From Sphingobium sp. SYK-6 (GTDB taxonomy: Bacteria; Pseudomonadota; Alphaproteobacteria; Sphingomonadales; Sphingomonadaceae), in contig NC_015976.1 in assembly GCF_000283515.1 (NCBI RefSeq), positions 620,001-684,000 of the forward strand: a stretch of 64,000 nt of DNA, in the 5' to 3' direction. The translations under genes and the position numbers were made by a program. The notes under the pieces were generated by a model, which did not search any database, was not told the DNA's origin, and saw nothing but the letters and a program-made list of their open reading frames with translations. This document shows, piece by piece, positions 27,622 to 35,355 of the stretch (the stretch's first letter is position 1; each line of letters begins with the position of its first letter).

Positions 27622-27675
27622 TTCGATAATCGTCGAAATATCTGTTGACGTGAAAAACGGGCAGGTTATTTCGAC
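27622..27675 (+). promoter_or_regulatory. nested inverted repeats before arsR
   Basis: TTCGA-6-TCGAA (27622-27637) overlaps a wider repeat GTCGAAATA (27632-27640) / TATTTCGAC (27667-27675), which is perfect over 9 bp. They bracket the region just upstream of ATG 27680, as expected for an autoregulated arsR promoter. Which repeat ArsR binds is inferred. Confidence 0.5.
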
Positions 27676-27679
27676 ATTC

Positions 27680-28015
27680 ATGGAAATGAACTCTCCCGCC
27701 GTGATCGAAGCGCTTGGCGCTCTTGCCCAGGAGCACCGGCTCCGCCTGTTCCGCCTGCTGGTTCAGGCAGGGCAAGAGGGGCTCCCCGCTGGTGCGATCG
27801 CCGAGGCGCTGGATATTCCCAACTCCTCGCTGTCCTTCCACCTCGCGCAACTCAGCCGGGCCGGGCTCATTCAGCAGCGCCGCGAAGGGCGTTCGCTGAT
27901 CTACACCGCCGACTATGCCGCGATGAATGCGCTGGTCGGCTATCTGATGGAGAATTGCTGCGGCGGCGCGGCCTGCGCGCCCGAGGTCGCCGCAACGGCG
28001 ATGTGCCGGTCATGA
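27680..28015 (+). CDS. arsR: ArsR/SmtB family arsenic-responsive repressor
   Basis: Winged-helix repressor of the operon it heads. I start at ATG 27680 (111 residues) because upstream GTG 27650 lies inside the operator-like repeats. The recognition helix is NSSLSFHLAQLSRAGL and the wing QQRREGRSLIY. A C-terminal Cys cluster, NCCGGAAC with C93, C94 and C99, should form the As(III) site. This layout resembles ArsR proteins that sense at the C-terminal end rather than through the CVCDL motif of E. coli ArsR, which is missing. Its stop overlaps arsC (ATGA). Confidence 0.88.
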   Translation: MEMNSPAVIEALGALAQEHRLRLFRLLVQAGQEGLPAGAIAEALDIPNSSLSFHLAQLSRAGLIQQRREGRSLIYTADYAAMNALVGYLMENCCGGAACAPEVAATAMCRS

Positions 28016-28431
28016 GCGTCACCATCTATCACAATCCCGCCTGCGGCACGTCGCGCAATGTGCTTGGGCTGATCCGCGCGACCGGCGAGGAGCCGCGTGT
28101 CATCGCCTATCTCGAGACGCCGCCGACGCGGGAGGAACTGGTCTCGCTGATCGCGCGGATGGGCATCACGCCGCGCGATCTGCTCCGGCAGAAGGGCACG
28201 CCTTATGCCGCGCTGGGGCTCGACGATCCGACCCTCGGCGATGACGCCCTGATCGACGCGATGATGGCGCATCCCGTGCTCATCAACCGGCCCATCGTCG
28301 TGGGGCCGCGCGGCGTCGGGCTGTGCCGGCCTTCCGAACGGGTGCTCGCGCTGCTCGATCGGCCGTTGCGCGAGGATTTCGTGAAGGAAGACGGCGAGGT
28401 CGTGAAACCGGACGCGAAGGCGCCGCGATGA
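28012..28431 (+). CDS. arsC: arsenate reductase, glutaredoxin-linked
   Basis: Reduces arsenate to arsenite using glutathione and glutaredoxin. The 139 residues carry the thioredoxin-like start [15 protein letters not shown], whose Cys attacks arsenate, and the anion-binding arginines in [18 protein letters not shown]. It belongs to the E. coli-plasmid type rather than the thioredoxin (low-molecular-weight phosphatase) type. It overlaps arsR at its start and acr3 at its end, both as ATGA, giving a tight three-gene operon. Confidence 0.93.
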   Translation: MSVTIYHNPACGTSRNVLGLIRATGEEPRVIAYLETPPTREELVSLIARMGITPRDLLRQKGTPYAALGLDDPTLGDDALIDAMMAHPVLINRPIVVGPRGVGLCRPSERVLALLDRPLREDFVKEDGEVVKPDAKAPR

Positions 28432-29495
28432 CCAGCCTTTCCGATGCCCGGCAAGAGGCTGGCGCGCTCGGGCTCTTCGAGCGGTGGCTGTCGCTCTGGG
28501 TCGCGCTGGCGATCGTCGCCGGCCTCATCCTCGGCAATGCGGCGCCCGGCCTGTTCGGTGCGCTCGCCGGCCTTGAATTCGCCTCGGTCAATCTGGTGGT
28601 CGCGGTGCTCATCTGGGCGATGATCTACCCGATGATGGTCGCGGTGGACTTCGCGAGCCTGCGGGACATCGGCGCCCGGCCGAAGGGGCTGATCCTCACC
28701 ATCGTGGCCAACTGGCTGGTGAAGCCGTTCACGATGGCGGCGCTTGCCGTGCTGTTCTTCGAGTTCCTGTTCGCCGACCTCATCGCGCCCGCGGATGCGC
28801 AGCAATATATTGCCGGGCTGATCCTGCTTGGGGCCGCGCCCTGCACCGCGATGGTGTTCGTCTGGTCGCAGATGACGCGTGGCGATCCGGCGTACACGCT
28901 CGTCCAGGTGTCGGTGAACGACATCATCATGGTGTTCGCCTTCGCGCCGATCGTCGCCCTGCTGCTCGGCATCACGGACATTGCGGTGCCGTGGGAAACG
29001 CTGCTTCTCTCCACGCTTCTCTATGTGGTGATCCCGCTCGTCGCCGGCGCCCTGACGCGTCGCCATCTGCTGGCCGGAGCATCGGGCGACGTCGAGGACG
29101 TCACTCGCTTCACGGCCGGTCTCAAGCCGCTTTCGGTGATCGGGTTGCTGCTGACCGTGGTGCTGCTGTTCGGATTTCAGGGGCGCGTGATCGTCTCGCA
29201 GCCGCTGCTTATCGCCCTGATCGCGGTGCCCATCGTCATCCAGAGCTATGGCATTTTCCTGCTGACCTATGCGGCCGCATGGGCCTGGCGGATCCCGTTT
29301 CCCATCGCCGCGCCCTGCGCGCTGATCGCCACGTCGAATTTCTTCGAGCTGGCCGTGGCCGTCGCCATCGGGCTTTTCGGTCTCGGCAGCGGTGCAGCGC
29401 TGGCGACGGTGGTGGGCGTCCTTGTCGAAGTGCCCGTGATGCTCTCGCTGGTGGCGATCGCCAACCGGACCCGGCGGCGGTTCCCGCCCGTCTGA
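28428..29495 (+). CDS. acr3: ACR3 family arsenite efflux transporter
   Basis: Exports arsenite across the inner membrane. The 355 residues form about ten helices. The conserved Cys is C139 in [17 protein letters not shown], and the conserved acidic residue near the end is in [28 protein letters not shown] is typical of ACR3. The ATG overlaps the arsC stop. With ArsC it removes arsenate after reduction. Sometimes annotated arsB, but it is not related to the ArsB family. Confidence 0.93.
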   Translation: MTSLSDARQEAGALGLFERWLSLWVALAIVAGLILGNAAPGLFGALAGLEFASVNLVVAVLIWAMIYPMMVAVDFASLRDIGARPKGLILTIVANWLVKPFTMAALAVLFFEFLFADLIAPADAQQYIAGLILLGAAPCTAMVFVWSQMTRGDPAYTLVQVSVNDIIMVFAFAPIVALLLGITDIAVPWETLLLSTLLYVVIPLVAGALTRRHLLAGASGDVEDVTRFTAGLKPLSVIGLLLTVVLLFGFQGRVIVSQPLLIALIAVPIVIQSYGIFLLTYAAAWAWRIPFPIAAPCALIATSNFFELAVAVAIGLFGLGSGAALATVVGVLVEVPVMLSLVAIANRTRRRFPPV

Positions 29496-29544
29496 ACTGC
29501 GCGAATTCAGCCCTCCCCGCCAATCCGTCCTTGACCATCGCCAC

Positions 29545-29557
29545 GCTGCAATGCAGC
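29545..29557 (+). promoter_or_regulatory. palindrome at the ppc start, PhaR-like
   Basis: GCTGCAATGCAGC is a perfect 6+1+6 palindrome overlapping or just preceding the ppc start. Read on the minus strand it shares ATGCTGCATTGCA with the right arm of the repeat before the phasin gene. A common regulator is inferred. Confidence 0.45.
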
Positions 29558-32253
29558 ATGATGCCATGGCTCCGGCACGCCCGCCCATCACGCAGAATCC
29601 GGACATCCGCTATCTCGGGCGGCTGCTGGGCGACGTGATCCGCGTCTATGGCGGGGACCGGCTGTTCCGCCAGACCGAATATATCCGCTCCACCTCGGTC
29701 GATCGTGCGCGCGGCGTGGCCCCGCCCGAAGGGGTGGATACCGGTCTCTCGGCGCTCACCCTGGACGATACGCTCGCTTTCGTGCGCGGCTTCATGCTGT
29801 TCTCCATGCTGGCCAATCTGGCGGAGGACCGGCAGGGCATCGCTGCCGAGCCCGGCGCGGACGTTGCCAGCGCCATCGCGAAGCTGGAGAAGGACGGCAT
29901 CGCCCCGGCGGATGTCATCGCGCTGTTGCAGAAGGCGCTGGTCGTTCCCGTCCTCACGGCGCACCCCACCGAAGTGCGCCGCAAGTCGATGATCGATCAT
30001 CGCAACGTGATCGCGGACCTGATGGCGCTGCGCGACACCGGCGCCACGGAGACGCCGCAGGGCGAGCTGATCGAGGAAGCGATCAGCCGGCAGATCGCGC
30101 TGCTCTGGCAGACGCGCCCGCTGCGCCGCGAGCGCCTGTTCGTGCGCGACGAGATCGACAATGCGCTGTCCTATTTCCGCGATATCTTCATGCCGGTTCT
30201 GCCCGGCCTCTATGCGCGGTGGGACCGGGTGATGGGTGCCCGCGTGCCCGGCTTCCTGCGGCTGGGCACATGGATCGGCGGGGACCGGGACGGCAATCCC
30301 TTCGTGCAGGCCGAGCAACTGCGGCTCGCGCTTGGCCGGGCCAGCGGCTCCACGCTGCGCTTCTACATGGAGGCGCTGCACGAGCTTGGCGCGCAACTCT
30401 CCATCTCCAGCGAACTGGCCGCCGTCCCCGCGCCGATCCGGGAGCTGGCGGCGGCGAGTGGCGATGATGCGCCGAGCCGGCGGGACGAGCCTTATCGGCG
30501 CGCCGTCGCGGGCATCTATGCCCGGGTCGCCGCCAATTACGAGGCGCTGACCGGCCAGCCGGCCCCGCGCCCCGCCAAGCTCAGGGGCGAGCCTTATCCC
30601 GATGCCGCCGCACTGCGGGCCGATCTCGTCACGCTTGGCCGGGGGCTGGCGGTGGAAGGAAATGGCGCGCTCGGGTCCGGGGGCGGGCTTGCGCGGCTCA
30701 TCCGTGCCGTCGAGATTTTCGGCTTCCATCTCGCCACGCTCGACATGCGCCAGAACAGCGCAGTCCATGAGCGCGTCGTCGCCGAGCTGCTGAAGGTCGC
30801 GGGAGTCGAACCGGACTATCTGGCGCTGGACGAGGACGCGCGCGTCGCGCTGCTGCGGCGGGAATTGGCGCACAACCGCCCGCTCGGCACGCATTTCGCC
30901 GATTACAGCGAGGAAACGACGACCGAGCTCGCCATCGTCGAGGCGGCGGCCGAGGCGCACCGGCTCTATGGCCCGGCCTGCATTACCCATTATCTCATTT
31001 CCAAGGCCGAGACCGTCTCGGACATGCTGGAAGTGAATATCCTGCTCAAGGAAGCGGGCCTGTGGAAAGCGGCCGACGCCGCCGAGCCGCCCCGCGCGCC
31101 GATCATGGCGGTGCCCCTGTTCGAGACCATCGCCGACCTTGAGAATGCGCCGGGCATCATGACCGCCTATTTCGAATTGCCGGAGATCGGCGCGCTCGTC
31201 CGTGCGCGCGGCCATCAGGAAGTGATGATCGGCTATTCCGACTCCAACAAGGACGGCGGCTATCTCACCTCCACCTGGAGCCTGCACGAAGCGAGCAAGG
31301 CACTGGCGCCGGTGTTCGAGGCGGCAGGTGTGTCGATGCAGCTCTTTCACGGGCGGGGCGGCGCGGTGGGGCGCGGCGGCGGCTCTTCCTTCGCGGCCAT
31401 TCAGGCGCAGCCGCCCGGCACGGTGCAGGGGCGCATCCGCATCACCGAGCAGGGCGAGGTCATCGCCGCCAAATATGGCACGCAGGAAAGCGCGCGGACC
31501 AATCTGGAAGCGGTGACCAGCGCCGCCATCCTCGCCAGTCTCGAGCCCGAGCAGCTCTCCCCGCGCGATAGCGCCCGCTTCTCCGCGGCGATGGACCGCA
31601 TCTCGGCGCTGGCCTTCCGCTCTTATCGGGACCTGGTCTACGAGACGCCGGGCTTCCGGGATTTCTTCCGGCAGCTCACGCCCATCCAGGAGATCAGCGG
31701 CCTCAAGATCGGCTCCCGCCCGGCGAGCCGCACCAAAAGCAGCCGCATCGAGGATCTGCGCGCCATCCCATGGGTCTTCTCCTGGGCGCAGGCGCGCGTG
31801 ATGCTGCCGGGCTGGTATGGCGTGGGGCAGGCGCTGAAGGAATTTGGCGACGATGCGCTGCTGCGTGACATGGCGCAGGGCTGGGCCTTCTTCCGCGCCA
31901 GCATGGCGAACATGGAGATGGTGCTCGCCAAGTCGGATCTCGGCATCGCTGCCCATTATCTGCCGATGGTCGAGGACCGGGAGGCGGGCGATGCGATCTT
32001 CGGCCGCATCCGCGAGGGGTGGCAGCTCGCCCATGACAGGCTGCTGAGCGCGACCGGCCAGCCCTATCTGCTGGCGGACAGCCCGGCGCTCGATGCCTCG
32101 ATCCGGCTGCGTCTGCCCTATATCGAGCCGCTCAACCTGCTGCAGGTGGAATTGCTGAAGCGCCACCGGAGCGGCGAGGACGATCCGCGCATCCGCGAAG
32201 GGATCGAACTGTCGATCAACGCCATCGCAACGGCATTGCGCAACAGCGGCTGA
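29551..32253 (+). CDS. ppc: phosphoenolpyruvate carboxylase
   Basis: Carboxylates PEP to oxaloacetate, replenishing the TCA cycle. The 900 residues are full length. Catalytic residues are visible: H138 in VLTAHPTEVRRKS, the PEP loop GYSDSNKDGGY, and the mobile glycine loop FHGRGGAVGRGGG. The C terminus ends in Gly (RNSG), as in active enzymes. Start is ATG 29551 or 29566; neither has a good ribosome site, and the first overlaps the GCTGCAATGCAGC palindrome. It follows acr3 by 55 bases but is not functionally part of the ars operon. Confidence 0.96.
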   Translation: MQHDAMAPARPPITQNPDIRYLGRLLGDVIRVYGGDRLFRQTEYIRSTSVDRARGVAPPEGVDTGLSALTLDDTLAFVRGFMLFSMLANLAEDRQGIAAEPGADVASAIAKLEKDGIAPADVIALLQKALVVPVLTAHPTEVRRKSMIDHRNVIADLMALRDTGATETPQGELIEEAISRQIALLWQTRPLRRERLFVRDEIDNALSYFRDIFMPVLPGLYARWDRVMGARVPGFLRLGTWIGGDRDGNPFVQAEQLRLALGRASGSTLRFYMEALHELGAQLSISSELAAVPAPIRELAAASGDDAPSRRDEPYRRAVAGIYARVAANYEALTGQPAPRPAKLRGEPYPDAAALRADLVTLGRGLAVEGNGALGSGGGLARLIRAVEIFGFHLATLDMRQNSAVHERVVAELLKVAGVEPDYLALDEDARVALLRRELAHNRPLGTHFADYSEETTTELAIVEAAAEAHRLYGPACITHYLISKAETVSDMLEVNILLKEAGLWKAADAAEPPRAPIMAVPLFETIADLENAPGIMTAYFELPEIGALVRARGHQEVMIGYSDSNKDGGYLTSTWSLHEASKALAPVFEAAGVSMQLFHGRGGAVGRGGGSSFAAIQAQPPGTVQGRIRITEQGEVIAAKYGTQESARTNLEAVTSAAILASLEPEQLSPRDSARFSAAMDRISALAFRSYRDLVYETPGFRDFFRQLTPIQEISGLKIGSRPASRTKSSRIEDLRAIPWVFSWAQARVMLPGWYGVGQALKEFGDDALLRDMAQGWAFFRASMANMEMVLAKSDLGIAAHYLPMVEDREAGDAIFGRIREGWQLAHDRLLSATGQPYLLADSPALDASIRLRLPYIEPLNLLQVELLKRHRSGEDDPRIREGIELSINAIATALRNSG

Positions 32254-32298
32254 GGCGTCGCTTTCCGGGCGTTGCCCTGCGGCCCGTCCCCCAAAAGG

Positions 32299-32328
32299 GA
32301 AACGGCCGGGGAGGGGCCCGGCCGTTTC
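32299..32328. terminator. bidirectional terminator between ppc and the OMP gene
   Basis: GAAACGGCCGGG pairs with CCCGGCCGTTTC around a 6-base loop. TTTC/TCTTC follows on the plus strand and CCCTTTT on the minus strand, fitting two converging genes. Confidence 0.75.
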
Positions 32329-32355
32329 GTCTTCATTCAGGTGATCGCGGGGCGA

Positions 32356-32922
32356 TCAGAACTTGGCGACTACGCCGACCATCGGGCGGAAGCTGTGGAA
32401 GTCTCCGCGCGTGTCGATCTGCGCGCGCAGGCGCATGTTGCTGCGGTCCGCCGTGCCGCCCATGTCGGCGGGGGAGAGTTCCACGCCGAAGCCGTAGATC
32501 GTGCCGTCATAGTGGCGATTGGTGGAGACCGCCGGGCGGGCGGAATCGTCGAACTTGGTCCACTGGTAACCGGCCCGGGCGAAGAACAGGCTGTCCTTGC
32601 CGGCCTTGAAGCCGACGCGGCCCGCGGCGGTATATTCCCAGTTGATGTCCTTATCGACGCCCTTCGCCACGGCGCCCTCGGCACCGACGACGAGCTTGCC
32701 GAAATTATAGTTGGCGCCGGCGACGCCTTCCACGAGCCAGCCGCGATAGCCGCTCGGCGGGCTGCCGTTATACTGGTCGTTGTCGAAATCGTGGAGGCCG
32801 CCCAGCACGCCGACATAAGGCTCGAACCGGCTGCTGTTGTCGGTCGTGTCCTGGGCCAGGGCCGGCGCGGACATGCCCGCGCCAAGCGCAAGAGCAAGGG
32901 CAGTGAGGGGAAGAGATTTCAT
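32356..32922 (-). CDS. outer membrane beta-barrel protein
   Basis: A 188-residue exported protein from ATG 32922. Signal peptide PLTALALALGAGMSAPALA ends at AQ. The mature part is a series of amphipathic strands ending in aromatic or Phe residues (FEPYVGVLGGLHDF, NYNFGKLVVGAEG, DSLFFARAGYQW, TIYGFGVELS) and a C-terminal VGVVAKF. The final Phe is the signal for barrel insertion. It resembles small OmpA/opacity-like barrels. No enzyme motif. Regulation may involve the palindromic region about 130 bases upstream. Confidence 0.85.
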   Translation of the reverse strand: MKSLPLTALALALGAGMSAPALAQDTTDNSSRFEPYVGVLGGLHDFDNDQYNGSPPSGYRGWLVEGVAGANYNFGKLVVGAEGAVAKGVDKDINWEYTAAGRVGFKAGKDSLFFARAGYQWTKFDDSARPAVSTNRHYDGTIYGFGVELSPADMGGTADRSNMRLRAQIDTRGDFHSFRPMVGVVAKF

Positions 32923-33053
32923 GATACTGAACCTTCTGTTTTTGACGAAGCGGGCTGGGTGCCCGCAATCACGATCGAACCGCGTCGATCGCCTGCCAAA
33001 AATGAGCTCAGCGCATGAACCGTTCCCGAATGAATTGTGGCGCAAAAGTGGAG

Positions 33054-33091
33054 AGGCCCCACTGTGTCATTTAGATGACACTGCGGGGCCT
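33054..33091. other. 17-bp stem-loop between OMP and cyclophilin genes
   Basis: AGGCCCCACTGTGTCAT and its partner at 33075-33091 pair at 15 of 17 positions around TTAG. The core GTGTCAT-TTAG-ATGACAC is perfect and could be an operator for the OMP gene or a terminator for the cyclophilin transcript. A second hairpin lies at about 33126-33152. Confidence 0.45.
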
Positions 33092-33168
33092 ATTCATTTG
33101 GCGTTCAGTTATATTGTACAGCGCCCGGCGGAAGACTTGTCTTCTCCTCCGCCGGCCGCGTTTGTTGT

Positions 33169-33618
33169 TCAGTTCACCGTCGCCTTGATGATCTTGCCCG
33201 GCTGTGCGGGCGGCTCGCCCTTGGGCAGCGCGTCGACATGTTCCATGCCTTCGGTCACCACGCCCCACACCGTGTACTGGCGGTCGAGGAAGGTCGCGTC
33301 GTCGAAGCAGATGAAGAACTGGCTGTTGGCGCTGTTCGGGTTGCTCGCGCGGGCCATCGAGCACACGCCGCGCACATGCGGCTCGGTGTTGAACTCGGCC
33401 TTGAGGTCGGGCATTTCCGAACCGCCCATGCCGGTGCCGGTCGGGTCGCCACCCTGCGCCATGAAGCCGGGGATGACGCGGTGGAACACCACGCCGTCAT
33501 AGAAGCCTTCCTTCGCGAGCGTGGTGATCCGCTCCACATGGCCGGGCGCGAGGTCCGGGCGAAGCTGGATGACGACATCGCCCGTGTCGAGCGTCAGGGT
33601 AAGCGTTTGATCGGCCAT
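33169..33618 (-). CDS. peptidyl-prolyl cis-trans isomerase, cyclophilin type
   Basis: Catalyses proline isomerisation in protein folding. The 149 residues have no signal peptide, so it is cytoplasmic. Cyclophilin motifs are intact: FHRVIPGFMAQGGDPTGTG with the catalytic Arg, and SNPNSANSQFFI. Start ATG 33618 (MADQTLTLTLDTGDV). The frame continues upstream as antisense to mgtE and is not coding there. It is divergent from mgtE with 279 bases between, in which I see GC-rich sequence and no gene. Confidence 0.94.
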   Translation of the reverse strand: MADQTLTLTLDTGDVVIQLRPDLAPGHVERITTLAKEGFYDGVVFHRVIPGFMAQGGDPTGTGMGGSEMPDLKAEFNTEPHVRGVCSMARASNPNSANSQFFICFDDATFLDRQYTVWGVVTEGMEHVDALPKGEPPAQPGKIIKATVN

Positions 33619-33897
33619 CTTGGAGAACTCCTTCTTTCGCCGCGCGATGCGGCGGGGGGGCTGGCTGCCCGGCACATGGAGGGCCGCCCTTGTGGTTGCA
33701 AGGCCTAAGAGGCGGTCGGGCCGCTCGCCGGGGCGGGAAAATGATCCCGGCCGGGCCGGAACGTGCCGGGGATGGCATCGGATCGTCGGAAACCGCCCTG
33801 CCGGGATGCCCGGCGCGTGTTGCATTTGCGAAAGCCTTGGGCGAAAGGGTGAGGATGGCGCGGCCACGGGGGCGGGCGCGGGAAAGGGAGACGCCGC

Positions 33898-35325
33898 ATG
33901 AGCGAGTCCGACGCCGCGCATCGCCTGGACGCGTCCTCCGATGATCTGGACATCGCGATCGAGACCAATCTCGACGAGGACGACCGGCTGAAGCCCGAGT
34001 TCGTCTCCGCCGTCCTGGACGCTGTCGAGGCCGGGCGGGACGAGGATGCGCGGGCGCTGGTCTATCCGCTGCACCCCGCCGACGTCGCCGACCTTATCGA
34101 GCTGACCCCGGAGGACAGGCGCGCCGCCGTCGCCGCGGCACTGGGCGATCTGGTCAGTGCCGAGGTGCTCTCGGAACTGAACGACTATGTGCGTGACACG
34201 GTCGTGGATGCGCTTGAGCCAGCGCAGCTCGCCGAGCTGGCATCGGAACTGGATACCGACGATGCGGTCGCCATCATCGAGGATCTCGACAAGGCGGACC
34301 AGCAGGCCGTGCTGGACGCGATGGAGCCCGAGGACCGGGCTGCCATCGAGAACGCGCTGTCCTATCCGGAGGAAAGCGCCGGCCGCATCATGCAGCGCGA
34401 TCTGGTCGCGGTGCCGGAGCACTGGACCGTCGGCCAGACCATCGACTATCTGCGCGACACCGTCGACCTCACGTCGGATTTCTGGGAAATCTTCGTCGTC
34501 GATGCGGCCCATCGGCCGATCGGCACCTGCCAGCTGAGCTGGGTGCTGCGCTGCCCGCGCGACATCGCCATGACCGACGTGATGAAGCGCGAGCAGACGC
34601 TCATCCCGGTCGACATGGATCAGGAAGAGCTGGCGCTGCGCTTCCAGAAATATGCGCTCATTTCGGCGGCGGTGGTCGATCCGGCCGGGCGCCTGGTGGG
34701 CATGATCACCGTCGACGACGTGGTGCACATCATTCAGGAGGAAGCGGGCGAGGACATCCTGCGGCTTTCCGGCGCCGGTGATGGCGACATCAACGAGCCG
34801 GTGCTGGACAGCTACAGGGCGCGCGTGCGCTGGCTGATCTCCAATCTCCTGACCGCGCTGCTCGCATCCTTCGTCATCGGCATGTTCGAGCACACCATCG
34901 AGGAAATGGTGGCGCTTGCCACGCTGATGCCGATCGTCGCCGGGGTCGGCGGCAATGCCGGCAGCCAGACGATGGCCGTGACGGTCCGCGCGCTGGCGAC
35001 CAACCAGATCACCGCGTCGAACACCTGGCGCACGGTGCTGCGCGAGATCCGGGTGGCGCTGCTCAATGGCGTGACCGTCGCGACGCTGCTCGGGCTCGGC
35101 GTGATGATCGTGTTCGGCAATCCGCAGCTCGGCGGGGTCATCGCGGCGGCGATGATGACCAACATCGTCACGGCAGGCGTGGCCGGCGCGTCGATCCCGC
35201 TGATGTTCGACCGGTTCAATATCGATCCGGCCGTCGCCTCCTCGATCTTCGTCACCATGATTACCGATTCGATGGGCTTTCTGGCCTTTCTGGGCCTCGC
35301 GACGCTGGCGGGGCTCGCCGGCTGA
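33898..35325 (+). CDS. mgtE: magnesium transporter MgtE
   Basis: Inner-membrane Mg2+ channel gated by intracellular Mg2+. The 475 residues follow the family order: helical N domain (about 30-150, LHPADVADLIELTPEDRR), two CBS domains (about 160-285, SAGRIMQRDLVAVPEHWTV and LVGMITVDDVVHIIQEE), a plug helix, then five membrane helices from about 310. PIVAGVGGNAGSQTMAVTVR is the pore signature. Start ATG 33898. No Mg2+ riboswitch (M-box) seen upstream. Confidence 0.95.
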   Translation: MSESDAAHRLDASSDDLDIAIETNLDEDDRLKPEFVSAVLDAVEAGRDEDARALVYPLHPADVADLIELTPEDRRAAVAAALGDLVSAEVLSELNDYVRDTVVDALEPAQLAELASELDTDDAVAIIEDLDKADQQAVLDAMEPEDRAAIENALSYPEESAGRIMQRDLVAVPEHWTVGQTIDYLRDTVDLTSDFWEIFVVDAAHRPIGTCQLSWVLRCPRDIAMTDVMKREQTLIPVDMDQEELALRFQKYALISAAVVDPAGRLVGMITVDDVVHIIQEEAGEDILRLSGAGDGDINEPVLDSYRARVRWLISNLLTALLASFVIGMFEHTIEEMVALATLMPIVAGVGGNAGSQTMAVTVRALATNQITASNTWRTVLREIRVALLNGVTVATLLGLGVMIVFGNPQLGGVIAAAMMTNIVTAGVAGASIPLMFDRFNIDPAVASSIFVTMITDSMGFLAFLGLATLAGLAG

Positions 35326-35346
35326 ACGCCGGGCCGGGCCCGGCGT
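35326..35346. terminator. GC-rich palindrome between converging mgtE and MFS genes
   Basis: ACGCCGGGCC and GGCCCGGCGT around a single G immediately follow the mgtE stop. No T-run, so it is a weak terminator candidate shared by the two converging genes. Confidence 0.35.
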
Positions 35347-35355
35347 CCGCGAGTC

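Noticed and set aside
29236..32166. 976-codon open frame on the minus strand across acr3 and ppc
   Set aside because: Antisense to two well-identified genes. The protein is Arg/His/Gly-rich with no fold, which is what high-GC antisense frames give.
33619..33897. Possible M-box or EcfG promoter before mgtE
   Set aside because: No M-box core. A GGAAC is present, but the GTT partner is not at 16-17 bases.
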